Assembly: GCF_011382985.1 (NCBI RefSeq)
Contig: NZ_CP049933.1
Span: 124,001 to 188,000, forward strand
From: Leucobacter coleopterorum
GTDB lineage: Bacteria > Actinomycetota > Actinomycetes > Actinomycetales > Microbacteriaceae
Length of the DNA stretch: 64,000 nucleotides
Direction: 5' to 3'
The translations under genes and the position numbers were made by a program. Below the pieces are notes generated by a model. It was given only the letters and a program-made list of their open reading frames with translations. It ran no database searches and was not told where the DNA came from. Each line of letters begins with the position of its first letter. The first letter of the stretch is position 1. Below are positions 1-9,358 of this stretch, piece after piece.

Positions 1-1
1 C

Positions 2-3000
2 ATTGGTGCCGTTCAACCTGCTGAAGCGGTTGGAACCGTCTTGTTGAACGAGACATTTACGGGGGCATCGGTCGCAGATTCCCGGGCCGTCGCTCTTAAT
101 GATGCCTGTCTGACCGGGGCGACACTTGGGTCTGCCCCACCGGTAGGGGAATCCAATTTGAGCGACTGCCAGGGTCACACAAACGGAACTCCCACCCCGG
201 GAGTAACTCCTGGCTGGCTGCAGTTGACGGACGTGGCACAGAATCGGGCCGGTGGCATGGTGTTCGACAGGGCGCTTCCGTCCCGTGCCGGACTGGTCGT
301 GGAGTTTGATCAAGCTCAATACGGAGGAAGTGGCGCAGACGGAATTGGCTTCTTCCTCACAGACGGCTCACGGGTCCTCTCTTCGCTCGGCACAACGGGC
401 GGTGGGCTCGGTTACGCACAGAACGACTCACTCCCCGGAGTAGACGGAGGCTATCTCGGCGTTGGACTCGATGCATGGGGGAACTTCGTCAATAATGGTG
501 CTGGCAAAGGTGCCGGATGTGCGGTCCCCTCTCCGATTCCCTCTGCTACCGTCCGCAACACCGTCGCACTGCGTGGTCCCGGTGATGGCATGTTTGGCTA
601 CTGTTACCTCACCTCAACAGCTGTCGCTCCGTCTGGTCCATCCACTCTGCCCGGATCGTTGCGGAATGCGACCGGTCCTGACGCCGCGGTTCGTAACACT
701 CGCGTCACGGTATCTCCCGATGTTTACCCCACCGTGACGGTAGAAATTGACTTCGATGGTGGACGTGATTCTTACCAGACGATCGCGGTCTACACCATGG
801 CTGACGCAGCTCCTCCCACGTACAAATTTGGGTTCGCTGGCTCAACAGGGAGCATTACAGATGTTCATCTCATTCGCAATGTGGTGATTACCACCGTCGA
901 GGCGTTGGGTGAGATTGAATTAACGAAACAGATCGATCGAACCACACCGCAACCCTCGAGTTACGGGTTTGGTGAAACCATTCCTTATCAGTTCGTGGTG
1001 ACAAACTCTGGGTTGGAGGCAATCGACAGTGTTGTTGTGACTGACCCCCTCATTTCAAACGTGTCCTGCCCTTCCAGCACGCTGGGACCTTCGGGCGGTC
1101 CTGATGCATCGATGGTCTGTACAGGGAGCCACGTGGTCACTGGGCCGGAATCAGTGCAACAGTATTTAACAAACACGGCCACAGTTACTGCGGACTCCCC
1201 TGCTGTGGGTACGGTGACAGACACGTCGTCGGTCTCAGTCAGCATTACTGAGTCGCAACCCCGGCTCTCAATTGTCAAGTCAGCCCTTCTCGACGACACA
1301 AATTCAAACGGATCGGCGGATATTGGAGAAACGCTTGCGTATACCTTCGAACTGTCGAACACTGGAAATGTGCCGCTCACAGGGGTGAGTGTCAGTGATC
1401 CGCTTGCGGGTGCGGTGATGTGCCCGGCGACAGTTCTTGCTGTTGGGGCAGCCATGACCTGTGCTGCTGACAATCCATACACGGTAACGGAGGCAGATGT
1501 ACTAGCTGGTGAAGTCACGAACACCGCTACGGGTAACGCCTCACCGCCATCTGGAGTACCGGCGATCACGCCCCCCACGGACACGGTCACTACCCCAACG
1601 GTTGCGGCCGGTGGAACCCTGACGCTTGTAAAGTCTGCTTCCCTGAACGATGTCAATGGAAATGGTGGGGCAGATGCGGGAGAAACAATCGACTATACGT
1701 TTGCGCTAACCAACACTGGGAACGTGACTCTGACTGACGTGACTGTTAGCGATCCGTTGGCTGGATCAGTCACTTGTCTCGCTACATTGTTGGCGCCCGG
1801 GGCCTCCACAACCTGCGCTGCTGTTTCCGCCTACACCGTGACGGAAGCAGACCTGCTCGCAGGTGGTGTTGTGAACACGGCGACGGCAAACGCCACGACG
1901 CCCCCTGGGGTCCCTGCGATCGTTCCGGCCACGGACTCGGTGCGAGTGGGAACCGCATTACCAACCGCAGCGATGAGCCTTCGCAAAGTAGCGACTCTAG
2001 CCGACAGTAGTGGAAACGGTCTCGCAGAGCCCGGAGAGACGATTGCCTACTCATTCGTGCTGACAAACCTCGGGAACACAACGCTTTCTGATGTGGGTGT
2101 CTCAGATCCAAAAGCTGGCCCGGTGACATGCCCCGTCACAGTGTTGGCACCGGGCGCTTCTACAACCTGCACGGCGGACAGTTCTTACGTGGTCACTGAG
2201 GCCGATGTGATCGGTATTGGCGTGGTCAACACAGCGACGGGAAATGCTACCCCTCCTGTTGGAGTTGCTTTCACGCCGCCAACTGACACTGTAGCTACCC
2301 CGACTCCTCCAGCAGCTAGTGGACTCGCCATGCGGAAAACTGCGTTGCTGAACGACACAAACGCCAACGATGTTGCTGACGTCGGGGAAACGATCGACTA
2401 TTCGTTTCTTGTCACGAATACCGGAAACCTGACCCTCACAAGTGTGAGCGTGACTGACCCGATGATTGGACTGGTGACCTGTCCCGTTACCACGTTGGCT
2501 CCTGGAGAAAGTGTGACCTGTACCTCAGACGCGCCTTATACCGTGGTGAACGCAGACCTGCTTGCCGGTGGTATTCAAAATACCGCGACGGCAACGGGCA
2601 CACCACCTCCCGGAGGTCCGGGAGTGACACCGCCGGAAGAAATTGTTACGGTGCCGACTTCTCTGCCAGGGGCGGGATTGTCGCTCACGAAAGATGACAC
2701 GATTAATGATGTTAATGGCAACGGATTGGCGGATGTTGGTGAAACCATCGCATACACTTTCACGTTGCTTAATACGGGCACACTTAGCCTAACCGGCCTC
2801 ACGGTTGACGATCCGAAAGTGGGATCTGTTACCTGCCCGGCTGCCCCGCTCCTGCCTGGTGCAACTGCGACTTGTACCGCTGACGCGCCCTATACCGTCA
2901 CCGAAGAAGATTTGATAGCAGGGGGTGTCACTAATGTGGCGACCGCGGACGCGACGCCACCGCCAAACGTCGGGTTTCCTCCCCCGACCGACACCATCAC

Positions 3001-4596
3001 CACACCAACCCCTGCCGTTCAGGCGGGGCTGTCAATCGTGAAGACAGCGAATCTTGTTGATGCGAATGGCAATGGGTTGGCCGATATAGGTGAAGCAATC
3101 GACTACTCTTTTCTAGTCAGCAATATCGGCAACGTGACGATTACCGGGGTAAACGTTGCGGACCCGGATGCCGGGTCAGTGAGTTGTCCCGCGACAACGC
3201 TCGCGCCGGGTGACAGTACAACCTGTACGGCAGATGCTCCTTACATCACCACTGAGTCTGACATTATCAGCCGCACCGTCGACAACTTAGCGACAGCAAA
3301 CGGCAACCCGCCAGATGGAGTCGCACCTATTCTGCCGCCGACAGGAACATCGCAGACGCAAACCGCGGCGCCAGCACCGGCGATGAGCCTGGCTAAATCG
3401 GCAAGTCTCAACGATGCTAATGGCAATGGCTGGGGGATCTCGGCGAAACAATCGACTACTCATTCCTTCTTACCAACACAGGAAACCTGACGCTGACCGG
3501 TGTCGGAGTGAATGATCCAAAAGCGGGCAACGTGACCTGTGCGGCAACGACGCTTCCGCTTACAGCCTCCACCACCTGCACATCTGACAATTCCTACGTT
3601 ATTACCGAGGCAGACCTGATCGCCGGTGGCGCCACTAACGTCGCCACCGGGCAAGGAACACCTCCTGTCGGTACGCCATCCTTGGTGCCGCCCACTGACC
3701 AGATTACGACGCCTACGGCGCCGCCTATTGCCTCGATTGCATTGACGAAATCCGCGTCACTGAATGACGGTAACGGTAACGGTGTGGCCGACCTTGGCGA
3801 AACTGTTGTCTACCGTTTTGTCGTTACGAACACAGGCACGGTGTCCGCGACTGGCATTGAGGTCGAAGATCCAAAGGTGGGACGCGTAGCATGTGTCGAC
3901 ACAACGTTGGCTCCAGGCGCTAAGACCAACTGTACAGCGGGCCTTTACACAGTCACAGAAGCCGACATTCTCGCCGAAAATCTAGTGAACACGGCCACTG
4001 TCACTGCTACACCAGCCGGTGGTCTCGTGCTTGATCCAGACGATCCCGCCGCAACGGACACAACGACAACACCCACAGGCCTCCCGCTGTCGGCAATGAC
4101 CATGACAAAAGAAGCCAAGGTCAGCGATGCCAACGGTAACGGTTATGTAGATGTTGGTGAGCAAATTGACTACACGCTGACCCTTGTGAACATCGGCAAT
4201 GTGTCCCTCACCGACCTCAAGGTCACTGATCCTTTGGCTGGGCCTGTGAGTTGTCCGACTAATGTGCTGAGACCCGGTGCGACCATAGTGTGCAGCGCAC
4301 CGACATACACGGCAACAGCAGCTGATATTGCGCAGGGGAGTGTGCTTAATGTGGCCACGGCAACGGCTAGTGTTCCCGAGGGAGTCCCACCACTTGACCC
4401 GGTGGTGAGCACGCTCGCGCTATCGGCGCCGCCTCTGACGTTCCCCGGGTCTGAAGGGCCTCCGCCCGCGAGGCTGCCGCAGACGGGAACAACGCTCATG
4501 GCGGCCCTCCTCTTGTCTGTCACTGTCCTCGTCCTTGGTTTTGCTTTGCAGGCCCGGAGGATTCGGGGCGTGGGGCGATACTACTGGGCTGCATAA
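2..4596 (+). pseudogene. LPQTG-anchored lectin-like/DUF11-repeat surface protein, 5' partial, one frameshift
   Basis: The frame is open to the left edge, so the start and most of the signal peptide lie outside the window. Residues up to about codon 300 resemble a bacterial L-type lectin domain (a GADGIGFFL-type core near 340-355). About ten DUF11-type repeats of roughly 115 residues follow, from 910 to 4430. Most carry a D-x-N-G-N-G-x-x-D loop, like a calcium-binding loop, just before a GETIxYxF strand. The C-terminus has LPQTG near 4471, a hydrophobic helix and an Arg-containing tail, so a sortase should anchor it to the wall. The frame changes by one base at a run of five G (3432-3436). This splits the protein inside a repeat, and the continuation frame reads cleanly to 4596. 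Function is inferred as adhesion or cell-surface structure; the ligand is unknown. Confidence 0.85.
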
Positions 4597-4870
4597 CCTT
4601 GTAGTTGATCCGATCGTTCGCAGCAACCCGGGTAGACATGTTCTGTGCCAACCAGCTCTCGGGCACGGTGACGGGTGCGAGCTCCTACTTCCGCAGCAGA
4701 AACTGTCACACCATAGATTTACTTGAACCTTGGTTACTCAGGGGTTCAGGTCGCGGGAAAGACCGGATCCTGAGGTCCTTTTCGACACGATAGTGCGGTT
4801 GTGGACCACTCCGGCGACCCCCCAGACGCGGTGATGTTTGCATCCCAAGGCTACCGGTGAAGGCTCTGAT

Positions 4871-5416
4871 TCAGAGCGGGTAGCCGTACCTGATCAAGAA
4901 GATGGTTGCCGAGATAAGAGCAAATGCGAGGAAAGTTAGGGCGATCCAGGGGCATGCCCACCGGCTCGTCGGGTAGTCGCCCCTTTTGAGAGTGGGCAGC
5001 ATGAGAGTGAGCCCAGCGACCTGAACGAGAGTCAGTGCCAGATAAGACCAGTCTTCAAATACCCAAGCTAGGGGTATGAAATGCAACGCAACACACAGCC
5101 CAATCCACCAGCCGTACCACCTCTTCTGTTTGCGGCGCGCCAGGATAATGCAGCCACCGCCGATGAGGACGGCCTCGATCAAGACGATGAGGCCGAATAT
5201 CCAGTAGCGCCCCTCAAGCGCGGTTGATGTCGCCCAGTTGCGCCACACAAGGATCCCGAATGCTGTTGCGGTTAAGAACCCAACGACTGAACCAGTACCG
5301 AGCCATCCTCGGAGATTGGGCTTGGGGCTCTCCTGTGACCACCCGAACCACCCAGCGGCCATCAAGCCTAGCCAAGCGATAGCAAACGCCTGATCCCTCA
5401 AAAACTCTGTAAACAT
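4871..5416 (-). CDS. Hypothetical multi-pass membrane protein
   Basis: The 181-residue product has about six hydrophobic segments with Trp-rich loops and a short basic stretch (ARRKQKR) near the middle. This suggests a polytopic inner-membrane protein. I recognise no family. It is convergent with the surface protein to the left and divergent from the GNAT gene to the right, so it appears monocistronic. The start ATG at 5416 opens directly on a short amphipathic stretch before the first membrane helix. Confidence 0.6.
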   Translation of the reverse strand: MFTEFLRDQAFAIAWLGLMAAGWFGWSQESPKPNLRGWLGTGSVVGFLTATAFGILVWRNWATSTALEGRYWIFGLIVLIEAVLIGGGCIILARRKQKRWYGWWIGLCVALHFIPLAWVFEDWSYLALTLVQVAGLTLMLPTLKRGDYPTSRWACPWIALTFLAFALISATIFLIRYGYPL

Positions 5417-5495
5417 AATTTGCTCATACTACTGCCTTGATGTTTGGTTTTTAAACATCAAGTTGGGTACAGGGTTCGGGTATTACATTGGGAGT

Positions 5496-5975
5496 ATGCC
5501 CACAAGACACCTGACTGTTGCCGATCGAACTGTGCTTGAACGCGCAACCTTTGAGAACGTGAATCGAGTGAGTGAGCGTTTCACGCTTGAAGATGTTCGG
5601 TCTCGGAGGGAGTTTAGCCACTATTTTGATGCATGGCCGGGTGGGTCTGACTTCGGCTTAGCCGAGGTGGACAGCGAAGGTCGGATCCTCGGCGTGGCCT
5701 GGTTGACCTTCTTTGACGAGGGTGAACCTGGCTACGGATTTGTCAGTGTCGATGTGCCCGAGCTCAGTGTCTGGGTTGATGGGGAGTTTCGTGGCCGTGG
5801 GATTGGCGCGGACCTCATTCGTAGCGTGATCCGCGAGGCCCAAACGCGACACCTAGAAAGCCTGAGCCTCAGCGTCGAAGAGGGCAATCCCGCGCGCGGT
5901 CTCTACGAGCGTCTTGGGTTTCGGCACGCTGGGCCGGGTTTTGACGAGGGCACCCTGCTCTTGCCTCTTCCTTGA
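5496..5975 (+). CDS. GNAT family N-acetyltransferase
   Basis: The protein has the GNAT fold signature. A beta strand (ELSVWVD) leads into the acetyl-CoA pyrophosphate loop RGRGIG at residues about 99-104, followed by a helix. Near the C-terminus there is a NPARGLYERLGF motif, typical of motif B. With the ATG at 5496 the product is 159 residues, the usual family length. An upstream in-frame TTG at 5463 would add eleven residues with no obvious role. The acceptor substrate (amine, amino acid or peptide) cannot be told from sequence. The gene stands alone, divergent from the membrane protein upstream. Confidence 0.85.
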   Translation: MPTRHLTVADRTVLERATFENVNRVSERFTLEDVRSRREFSHYFDAWPGGSDFGLAEVDSEGRILGVAWLTFFDEGEPGYGFVSVDVPELSVWVDGEFRGRGIGADLIRSVIREAQTRHLESLSLSVEEGNPARGLYERLGFRHAGPGFDEGTLLLPLP

Positions 5976-6085
5976 CGTTGTGTGAGCGCACAGCAACCCT
6001 GTGCGTCGCCAAAAGGTTGATCCGCGCTCACGCGAGAGGCGGATTCTGAACCCCGCCGAGCCAGCTGTGGTATTTGCAAGTATGG

Positions 6086-6101
6086 CCTATTGTCCTATCA
6101 A
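6086..6101. promoter_or_regulatory. Putative inositol-regulon operator upstream of the iolE-like gene
   Basis: The 16-base word CCTATTGTCCTATCAA lies 64 bases upstream of the iolE-like start. The identical word occurs at 24692-24707 upstream of the inositol dehydrogenase gene. A related half-site occurs upstream of the sugar porter gene. Exact conservation in front of functionally linked but distant genes suggests a shared repressor or activator site; the regulator is not identified. Confidence 0.5.
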
Positions 6102-6164
6102 TTATTGGCTACACTGAGAATCAGATACCGTCGACGCGGTCGTCGACAGAGAGGTTCGACCAAC

Positions 6165-7088
6165 ATGAGCACGCTCCCCACGAGTAACCCCGGTCTCCGC
6201 ATCGGCACCGCTCCCGATTCGTGGGGCGTCTGGTTTCCCGATGACCCCAAGCAGGTGCCGTGGCAGCGCTTTCTCGATGAGGTCGTCGAGGCTGGCTACG
6301 AGTGGATCGAGCTCGGCCCCTACGGGTACCTGCCGACCGACGCACACGAACTCGAAGACGAACTCGGCAAGCGCGGCCTGAAGCTCTCGGCGGGCACGGT
6401 CTTCACGGGATTCCACAAGGGTGAGGATCAGTGGCAGCGCGCCTGGGATCAGGCGCTGAAGGTTGCCGGTCTCGCCTCAAAACTCGGTGCCGAGCACCTG
6501 GTTGTGATCCCGGACCTGTGGCGCAGCGACGCAACGAGCGAGCAACTCGAGCCGCGTACACTCACCGACGAACAATGGACAAAGCTCGGCGCAGGCCACG
6601 ACCGCCTCGGCAAGGCGCTGCTCGAGCAGTTCGGCATGAAGCAGCAGTTCCACTCGCACGCCGACAGCCACATTGGCACGACCCGCGAGGTGCTGCGCTT
6701 TCTCGACGAGACCGACCCGCGCTACACAAACCTCTGCCTCGATACCGGCCACTTCGCCTACTACGGCGGCGACAACGTCAAGCTCATTGAGGATCGCCCG
6801 GAGCGTATCGGCTACCTGCACCTGAAGCAGGTGGATCCGACGCTGCTGTTCGACGTGCTCAAGAATGACCAGCCGTTCGCCGAGGCCGTCGCCGATGGCA
6901 TCATGATCGAGCCGCCGAATGGGATCCCGGACCTTGCCCCGGTCATTGAGGCCGTCGCCAAGATTGATCCCGACATCTTCGCGATCGTCGAGCAAGACAT
7001 GTACGGCTGCGATATCGATAGGCCATTCCCGATTGCCAAGCGCACGCGCGAGCACATCTTTGAGTGCACGCATTTCGCCAGGAGGTGA
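6165..7088 (+). CDS. IolE-like sugar phosphate isomerase/epimerase (inosose dehydratase family)
   Basis: The 307-residue product is an AP-endonuclease-2-type TIM barrel. It opens with the GTAPDSWGVWF strand and the WIELGPYGYLP stretch typical of the inosose dehydratase (IolE/MocC) group. Candidate metal ligands are visible in the CLDTGH, YLHLKQVD and AIVEQDMYG segments. The likely reaction is dehydration of scyllo-inosose in inositol breakdown, but several barrel isomerases share this signature. I chose the ATG at 6165; an in-frame start further upstream adds a basic, low-complexity stretch. The stop overlaps the GTG of the truncated isomerase that follows, so the two were once an operon. Confidence 0.75.
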   Translation: MSTLPTSNPGLRIGTAPDSWGVWFPDDPKQVPWQRFLDEVVEAGYEWIELGPYGYLPTDAHELEDELGKRGLKLSAGTVFTGFHKGEDQWQRAWDQALKVAGLASKLGAEHLVVIPDLWRSDATSEQLEPRTLTDEQWTKLGAGHDRLGKALLEQFGMKQQFHSHADSHIGTTREVLRFLDETDPRYTNLCLDTGHFAYYGGDNVKLIEDRPERIGYLHLKQVDPTLLFDVLKNDQPFAEAVADGIMIEPPNGIPDLAPVIEAVAKIDPDIFAIVEQDMYGCDIDRPFPIAKRTREHIFECTHFARR

Positions 7089-7218
7089 GGAACCTAACGG
7101 TACGTATTGCGTTGGATTCGACGCCCTACAACGACTCGGTGCACCTGCCCGACTTTCCCGACCTCGTGACGCGGCTGGGGTATGAGTATTTACAGCTCAC
7201 CCTGAGCCCCGACACCCC
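7085..7218 (+). pseudogene. Truncated sugar phosphate isomerase/epimerase (N-terminal fragment)
   Basis: About 40 residues match the N-terminus of a xylose-isomerase-like TIM barrel: VRIALDSTPY, then FPDLVTRLGYEYLQL. Homology stops near 7210, and the frame then runs into the hairpin at 7229-7270 and closes at 7264. The fragment follows an AGGAGG site at 7079-7084. Either the overlapping GTG at 7085 or a former ATG at 7098, now ACG, could have been its start. The remaining 200 or more residues of the gene are absent here. Confidence 0.6.
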
Positions 7219-7228
7219 ATGCGAGAGC

Positions 7229-7270
7229 GCAAAATTACATGAATGTCCGCGGGAAATCATGTAATTTTGC
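7229..7270. repeat. 14-bp perfect inverted repeat (hairpin)
   Basis: Arms 7229-7242 (GCAAAATTACATGA) and 7257-7270 are exact reverse complements around a 14-base GC-rich loop. No T-run follows, so this is not a standard terminator. It sits exactly where the isomerase fragment loses homology, which suggests a recombination scar or mobile-element end; an operator is the other possibility. Confidence 0.7.
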
Positions 7271-7277
7271 AATCTCG

Positions 7278-7325
7278 CTGAGGGTCTGAGGGTCTGAGGG
7301 TCTGAGGGTCTGAGGGTCTGAGGGC
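7278..7325. repeat. 8-bp tandem repeat, six units of CTGAGGGT
   Basis: Five exact units and a sixth ending in C run without gaps from 7278. A degenerate partial copy (CTGGGCTGAGGG) follows at 7326-7337. The array is intergenic, about 90 bases upstream of the next gene. Such arrays expand or contract by slipped-strand mispairing. Confidence 0.9.
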
Positions 7326-7423
7326 CTGGGCTGAGGGCTTCACTCCACCTCAACAGCGAGGCTGGGAGGTGGCGGCCGAGTTATCCTCGAAGCGGGTAGC
7401 AACCACGAGCTGTGAGGTAAAGC

Positions 7424-8029
7424 ATGTCACTGTCCAAATCAGAGGTCTGGGCGGTCGTTCACGCGGAACGGCGGCGGCTGATCAGTGATCTCGCGTCGCT
7501 CGACCAGTCGCGTTGGGAGACACCCTCACTCTGCCCGGGCTGGACGGTGCACGATGTGCTCGCACACCTGGTCGATACGGCGAAGACCGGAAAAGCGGGC
7601 TTTGTCTGGAGTATGGTGCGCTCGCGCGGTGACTTCGACCGCGCCAACGAAGCCGGTGTGAGGCGTTGCAAACGCGATGATCCCGAACAAACCCTCGCTG
7701 AGTTTCGACAGGTGCTTGAGCTGACAAAGACCCCACCCGCGCAGCTGGCAACGCGCCTCGTCGAAGCAATCGTGCATGGAGAAGACATTCGCAGGCCGCT
7801 GCAGATCCCGGGCGAGTACCCCGCTGCAGCTGTGCATGAGGCACTCGCGTATCAACTGCGCACGCCAGTGTCCTTTGGAGGGAGCCGTGAGCGAGCCGCG
7901 GGGTGTCGGCTCGTTGATACAGAGACGGGATCTGCCTGGGGTGACGGGCTTGAGGTGAGGGGTAAAGCTGTTGACCTGCTCGTGGCCGCCTCGGGTCGCG
8001 AGGTTTCACCAGAACTCCTTGGGGATTAG
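7424..8029 (+). CDS. Mycothiol-dependent maleylpyruvate isomerase-like protein (TIGR03083 type)
   Basis: The 201-residue product begins with the four-helix DinB/MDMPI-like region. It has the motif SLCPGWTVHDVLAHLVD near residues 35-50, where a metal-ligand His is expected, and a second His in EAIVHGEDIRRPL. This is the usual pattern of actinobacterial TIGR03083 proteins. Related enzymes use mycothiol in thiol-dependent isomerisation or detoxification; the substrate here is unknown. A GAGGTAAAGC ribosome site precedes the ATG. The gene is convergent with the hydrolase that follows. Confidence 0.75.
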   Translation: MSLSKSEVWAVVHAERRRLISDLASLDQSRWETPSLCPGWTVHDVLAHLVDTAKTGKAGFVWSMVRSRGDFDRANEAGVRRCKRDDPEQTLAEFRQVLELTKTPPAQLATRLVEAIVHGEDIRRPLQIPGEYPAAAVHEALAYQLRTPVSFGGSRERAAGCRLVDTETGSAWGDGLEVRGKAVDLLVAASGREVSPELLGD

Positions 8030-8054
8030 GCGTTCACCGCCTCATGCTGGAGCG

Positions 8055-8642
8055 TTAAGAACACACGGCTTCAAGCGCTTCAGGCAGTGTGCTGAACCCG
8101 TCCGAAGCAAGAAAATGCCCAGCACCAGCGACGACGTGAACCTCTGCCCCAAACCGCTCGGCAACCCGGTCGGTGAGGTGAGGTGGCACAAGCGTGTCGT
8201 TGTCGGATCGGATGATGACAATGCGGTTGATGTGACTTCGAAGTTCAGCCGGATCGTAGCCAGCGCCAACGTATGAATCAAGATCTGGGAGTGCCGGAAG
8301 CCGGTCAACAAAGCCGGAGACAAGCACGAGAGTGCCCAGCTGCCAGTCTTCGTTGATAGAACCGAGGTAACGCAGCACGGTGAGGCAACCGAGGCTGTGT
8401 GCCACGACCGCCGTGTGTTCGTCAGGAATGCCCAGGGCCATAGAAACCGTGTCCTCCCACTGCTGTGGGTCTGGCTCAAGCGGGTCTGGCAGGGCTGGGA
8501 CCAGGGTCGGGGCCCCGGCTGCCTTGAGCTGGTCAGCCAGCCACTGGAACCAGTGATCCTCCGGTGTCGCACCGTAGCCGTGGAAGATTGTGGCGCGCTG
8601 CCGCGTTACAGAGGGAGTCCGGTTGGTGGGTTGAGTCGTCAT
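8055..8642 (-). CDS. Alpha/beta hydrolase of the RBBP9/YdeN type
   Basis: This 195-residue protein has the HGYGATPEDHWFQWL oxyanion region near its start and the nucleophile elbow AHSLG near residue 84. A late Asp segment (RSDNDTLVPP) and a C-terminal AGAGHF His complete a plausible Ser-Asp-His triad. It should be a small cytoplasmic serine hydrolase or esterase. It is transcribed away from the broken MerR gene, and a perfect palindrome lies between them. It may therefore have been under MerR control. Confidence 0.8.
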   Translation of the reverse strand: MTTQPTNRTPSVTRQRATIFHGYGATPEDHWFQWLADQLKAAGAPTLVPALPDPLEPDPQQWEDTVSMALGIPDEHTAVVAHSLGCLTVLRYLGSINEDWQLGTLVLVSGFVDRLPALPDLDSYVGAGYDPAELRSHINRIVIIRSDNDTLVPPHLTDRVAERFGAEVHVVAGAGHFLASDGFSTLPEALEAVCS

Positions 8643-8659
8643 GGAATAAGACGGTATGG

Positions 8660-8677
8660 CTTCACGCTAGCGTGAAG
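8660..8677. promoter_or_regulatory. 18-bp perfect palindrome, putative MerR operator
   Basis: CTTCACGCT followed directly by its reverse complement AGCGTGAAG lies between the hydrolase and the MerR remnant. The dyad resembles operators of MerR-family activators, which sit between -35 and -10 boxes. Its position in the divergent intergenic region fits control of both genes. Confidence 0.65.
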
Positions 8678-8703
8678 GTCAAATTGAGTAGGAGATATCT
8701 ACG

Positions 8704-8868
8704 ATGCAGATCGGTGAACTCGCCAGATTGAGCGGGGTCAGTGCGAGGGCGCTCCGGCACTATGAAGACCGAGGGCACGTGATCCCGAACCGCACAGCTG
8801 GGGGTTATCGCAGCATGCCTGGACACCAAGCAGCAGAAGCTCAGCGAAACGAGGTGACGGTCGCGTGA
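8704..8868 (+). pseudogene. Truncated MerR family regulator (DNA-binding half only)
   Basis: An AGGAG site precedes the ATG. The first 36 codons give the MerR helix-turn-helix (MQIGELARLSGVSARALRHY), then the HVIPNRTAGGYR wing. After GGYR the homology ends and an unrelated 18-residue tail reaches a stop. MerR proteins normally need a C-terminal dimerisation helix and effector domain, both missing here. The protein would be 54 residues and probably non-functional, although its palindromic operator is intact. Confidence 0.75.
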
Positions 8869-8994
8869 GATCGTGCCGGTTGGGTCTTTGTGATGCATTG
8901 ACCTTCGCTAACAGGAAGGGTTATTAGGCCACCTTGGGCAACTTATCCACAGATTGCATTTTTAGTGCTTGATCTGGGCCTTATCCCTGGAAAT

Positions 8995-9018
8995 CTATTC
9001 TGAAACCCACCAGAATAG
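8995..9018. promoter_or_regulatory. 8-bp inverted repeat overlapping a ribosome-binding site
   Basis: CTATTCTG (8995-9002) and CAGAATAG (9011-9018) are perfect reverse complements with an 8-base spacer. The right arm runs into the AGGAGG at 9017-9022 of the next gene. It may be a transcriptional operator, or a hairpin that limits ribosome access. Confidence 0.45.
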
Positions 9019-9032
9019 GAGGCATGATCACC

Positions 9033-9353
9033 ATGAACGAACCGCAGGTCTGGACCCTCATCGGAGTGTTCGCAGCGACAATGATCGGGCTCGTCACGGT
9101 TATTACGCAGTCATTCACCAGGACGCTGTCGTCGAAGTTCGACGCGGTAAATTCGAAGTTCGATTCCATCGATTCGAAATTCGAGGTTGTGAACGAGCGA
9201 CTTGACGGCCTGAAAACTGAGATGGTCCTGCGTTTCGACCATGTTGATCACCGAATCGACCAGGTTGACCGGCGTCTCGACCGCCTCGAAAATCGGGTAG
9301 ATGGTCTTGACGCAGACGTGCAAGCGATCTCGCGACGGGTGTTCCCGGAGTGA
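9033..9353 (+). CDS. Small membrane-anchored coiled-coil protein
   Basis: The product is about 106 residues. One N-terminal membrane helix (about residues 7-25) is followed by a long heptad-patterned coiled coil with repeated SKFDAVNSKFDSIDSKF and HRIDQVDRRLDRLE segments. The ATG at 9033 sits ten bases from AGGAGG; the in-frame ATG at 9024 is only one base from it and is less likely. Proteins of this shape are common near accessory loci, but I cannot name a function. Confidence 0.65.
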   Translation: MNEPQVWTLIGVFAATMIGLVTVITQSFTRTLSSKFDAVNSKFDSIDSKFEVVNERLDGLKTEMVLRFDHVDHRIDQVDRRLDRLENRVDGLDADVQAISRRVFPE

Positions 9354-9358
9354 GTGTT

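Noticed and set aside
910-4430. DNA-level direct repeats suggesting a mobile array
   Set aside because: The periodicity follows the DUF11 protein repeats, with diverged codons; it is a coding repeat, not a separate element.
6477-7073. 198-codon frame antisense to the iolE-like gene
   Set aside because: The sense strand gives a complete TIM-barrel protein; the antisense product has no motif or ribosome site.
7278-7337. Possible CRISPR array
   Set aside because: The units are 8 bp and contiguous with no spacers; this is a simple tandem repeat. No CRISPR array or cas gene was seen in the window.
8943-8951. TTATCCACA, a DnaA-box match
   Set aside because: A single isolated box with no cluster, AT-rich unwinding region or dnaA/dnaN neighbours does not make an origin.
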